Assembly: GCA_947167935.1 (NCBI GenBank)
Contig: CAMVJU010000001.1
Coordinates: 119,494-183,493, forward strand
Direction of reading: 5' to 3'
From: an uncultured Prevotellaceae bacterium
Lineage (GTDB): Bacteria; Bacteroidota; Bacteroidia; Bacteroidales; Bacteroidaceae
DNA length: 64,000 nt
The notes beneath the pieces are model-generated. The model was not told where the DNA came from. It made no database searches and saw only the letters and a list, made by a program, of their open reading frames with translations. A program made the position numbers and the translations under genes. Positions 62,584 through 64,000 of the stretch are shown piece by piece (positions within the stretch are counted from its first letter, which is position 1; the number at the start of each line of letters is the position of its first letter).

Positions 62584-62603
62584 GGTCACCTCGTTTACTT
62601 TTT
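62569..62603 (+). terminator. Terminator overlapping the rng stop codon
   Basis: GAGGTGGCC (last rng codons) pairs with GGTCACCTC after the stop, then a T-rich run. Confidence 0.75.
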
Positions 62604-62636
62604 TCCCTTCCAGCCTCCTTATTATCGTATTCTAAA

Positions 62637-62661
62637 CCACCGTCGTGATTCGCGACGGCGG
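62637..62661. repeat. 25-bp GATTCGCGAC hairpin
   Basis: CCACCGTCG/CGACGGcGG arms around GATT; nearly the same as 62749-62773, which lies 112 bp downstream. Confidence 0.7.
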
Positions 62662-62713
62662 TACCTGACCGAACGAAACGTTCCCCCAGCTATTGAGCTT
62701 TAAAAAACTGTTT

Positions 62714-62820
62714 CCTGAATCAAGTATGAGGTATGTATTCATATAAAACCACCGTCGCGATTCGCGACAGTGGTCTGGCTTTATTCCCTTTCTTATGACA
62801 GTTGTCCCTTGACATCCATT
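62714..62820 (-). repeat. About 100-bp dispersed element, copy 2
   Basis: Reverse-oriented relative of 28053-28153, with its own hairpin at 62749-62773. Ordered conserved blocks are shared and the hairpin outer arms differ. Confidence 0.8.
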
Positions 62821-62903
62821 CTGTAGAAATCACTCTTTGAAGAAAAAGATTCTTCTTTTCTTAAAATATTACCTGAATTGCTTTGCGGTTCAGGGATTTT
62901 TTG

Positions 62904-62911
62904 TATCTTTG
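62904..62911 (+). promoter_or_regulatory. -7 element of a non-coding transcript
   Basis: TATCTTTG; the only start codons just downstream lead to a five-residue frame, so the transcript is probably not an mRNA. Confidence 0.55.
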
Positions 62912-63119
62912 CAACATGAATATGTATTTTTGAACGAATAACGAACTAAAAAACTTCAAACAAGAACCAGAGAGAAAACAGAAAGTACATCGGGATGAGG
63001 CCGCACAAGGTGCCGACCGCCCACAGGGATTTTAATCAAAACTAATTTATTAACTTACAGGTTAGCGTTCCTGTTCGTACTTATTGAAATATGGATTTGA
63101 GCTTTTGCTCTTGTTCTTC

Positions 63120-63241
63120 GCAGCTGAATACCGCCAAACTTTCAATCGTAGAGGAACAAGCAGATGAAAGTTCACGCATGTTAGGCGTGGACTATTCGTG
63201 CTTGTTTTACGATTAGGTCTACTTGGCGGTAACCCAGCTGC
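63120..63241 (+). ncRNA. Candidate structured RNA, one long interrupted hairpin (6S-like)
   Basis: Five nested helices: 63120-63126/63235-63241 (GCAGCTG), 63130-63137/63223-63230 (ACCGCCAA), 63144-63150/63208-63214 (AATCGTA), 63155-63162/63199-63206 (AACAAGCA), 63173-63177/63185-63189 (CACGC). A single rod with internal loops is the build of 6S RNA, known in Bacteroidetes in divergent form. The strand is chosen from the upstream promoter at 62904. Identity is not confirmed. Confidence 0.5.
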
Positions 63242-63324
63242 AGATAAGCATTGAATGGTTCCGCCTTTTATTTTGTGATAGCACAAAAAAGCGTAAGAAA
63301 TTTGTATAATCTATAAAAAGCACT

Positions 63325-63332
63325 TACCTTTG
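63325..63332 (+). promoter_or_regulatory. -7 element of the DUF3857 gene
   Basis: TACCTTTG, about 58 nt before the ATG at 63391. Confidence 0.65.
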
Positions 63333-63390
63333 CACATCAAAATAAGATGTTATACAATAAACTGAAATAAATCAATCAAATACGAGAATC

Positions 63391-64000
63391 ATGAAAAGAA
63401 CAATGATGTACATAATGCTACTGGCTATCAGCATGATAGCCAATGCACAGGATATAGAGCCTAATTTGAAATGGGGCAAGCCCACAGATCAGGAGCTTCA
63501 AATGACAGAATATGCCCTAGATAAGGAAGCCGACGCTGTCGTGCTCTATCATAAGACAGATGTGAGCTATCAGTTCACCAACAACGACTTTAGAGTGATT
63601 TATCGTGTGAACACTCGACTGAAAGTGTTGAAGCCAGAGGGCAAGCGAGTAGCTGACGGACAGATAGCATATTTGGAAAACGAGACCAACCGTACGCGCC
63701 GTGAGATTGTAACAGGACTGAAAGCTACTGCCTACAATATGGAAGATGGCAAACTGGTGAAGACAAAGATGGAACGCTCGATGACCAGCGAAGAACGTCT
63801 TGACAAGAACCAGATGGTATTGAAATTCAGCGTGCCTCAGGTGAAGGTGGGAACGGTCATCGAAATTGAGTATCGCATTGATAGCGACTACTATGGTAAT
63901 ATCCGCGATTGGTATGCTCAGCGCGATATTCCTGTGCTCTACACCTGCTATGAACTGTCAATTCCAGAATGGTTTACTTTCAATATTGAGGAAACAGGCA
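63391..64000 (+). CDS. DUF3857-domain exported protein, 3' end beyond window
   Basis: The first 203 codons. Signal peptide 1-20 (MIANAQ). NDFRVIYRVNTRLKVLKPEGKRVADGQIAYLENETNRT and KVGTVIEIEYRIDSDYYGNIRDWYAQRDIPVLYTCYELSIPEWFTF are DUF3857 blocks. In Bacteroidetes this domain usually precedes a transglutaminase-like domain, which would lie outside the window. Confidence 0.85.
   Translation, partial: MKRTMMYIMLLAISMIANAQDIEPNLKWGKPTDQELQMTEYALDKEADAVVLYHKTDVSYQFTNNDFRVIYRVNTRLKVLKPEGKRVADGQIAYLENETNRTRREIVTGLKATAYNMEDGKLVKTKMERSMTSEERLDKNQMVLKFSVPQVKVGTVIEIEYRIDSDYYGNIRDWYAQRDIPVLYTCYELSIPEWFTFNIEETG

Larger units (their letters stand above)
62584..63390. other. 807-bp gene-free region
   Basis: Holds two related 25-bp hairpins (62637-62661, 62749-62773), the second copy of the dispersed element (62714-62820), a promoter (62904-62911), the long-hairpin RNA candidate (63120-63241) and the promoter of the DUF3857 gene (63325-63332). 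No protein gene is supported. Confidence 0.75.

Noticed and set aside
63062..63286. 74-aa minus-strand frame
   Set aside because: It covers the nested-helix region, has no upstream -7 element and no recognisable protein features; an RNA explains it better.

Overview
The window comes from a Bacteroidales chromosome, most likely a Prevotella-type genus (Prevotella, Segatella, Xylanibacter or a relative). Three things point there. The gene set includes DUF3575, DUF4421, DUF4491 and DUF4295 proteins, a hybrid two-component-like regulator, C10 and C69 peptidases, BspA-like and BACON proteins, and a NUDIX-type AraR. Most transcription units start with the Bacteroidetes -7 element TAnnTTTG close to the start codon. 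Shine-Dalgarno sequences are essentially absent.

Layout. 1-24 kb is mainly housekeeping: an outer-membrane DUF3575 protein (cut by the window edge), phoH-clpC, a C69 dipeptidase, an EF-G2-type factor, hemW, a run kdsA-kdsD-(kinase-less regulator)-phospholipase D, then map, DUF4491, tsaD, pncC, the ribosomal genes rpmB-rpmG-DUF4295, a FucP-type sugar transporter and a SulP transporter. 24-29 kb is an AT-rich accessory island: a heptapeptide-repeat ORF, a MntA-HepT toxin-antitoxin pair inside 39-bp direct repeats, a BspA-like surface protein, a field of REP-like hairpins and a frameshifted DNA-binding gene. 29-31 kb holds mscL and gapA. 31-44.9 kb is a secretion and surface region: a C10 protease with a 63-aa partner, about 1 kb of nested palindromes and 21-bp repeats, a BACON/Ig-like protein with a small secreted partner, a winged-helix regulator with a membrane protein, an FGGY kinase, an exported family II pyrophosphatase and a DUF4421 porin-like protein. 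44.9-51.8 kb has an M16 protease, a lipoprotein, and fur-purA-hisS. 51.9-59.4 kb is an L-arabinose operon (galM, sugar porter, SSS transporter, araR, araD, araA) with no kinase of its own. 59.5-64 kb has an ABC ATPase, an HU-like protein, a COX24/mS38-like 29-mer, rng, a structured-RNA candidate and a DUF3857 protein cut by the window edge.

How the parts fit. The kinase missing from the ara operon is probably the FGGY kinase at 40.6-42.2 kb. The tail of that kinase gene is duplicated at 35.0 kb, and its promoter plus start codon is duplicated at 44.8 kb, fused to what looks like the last codons of an araA gene. This suggests that the ara genes were rearranged here and that the regulator/BACON block entered next to the kinase. 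A second theme is that short repeat families, several of them palindromic, lie in frame inside at least seven conserved genes (clpC, hemW, the phospholipase D gene, tsaD, the MFS gene, hisS, an ABC ATPase), and one supplies the start codon and signal peptide of the phospholipase D protein. The most notable single proteins are the regulator that lacks kinase catalytic parts and has a lysine at the receiver phospho-site, the EF-G2 with a changed G3 motif, and the exported pyrophosphatase. All calls come from reading the sequence; no database search was run.
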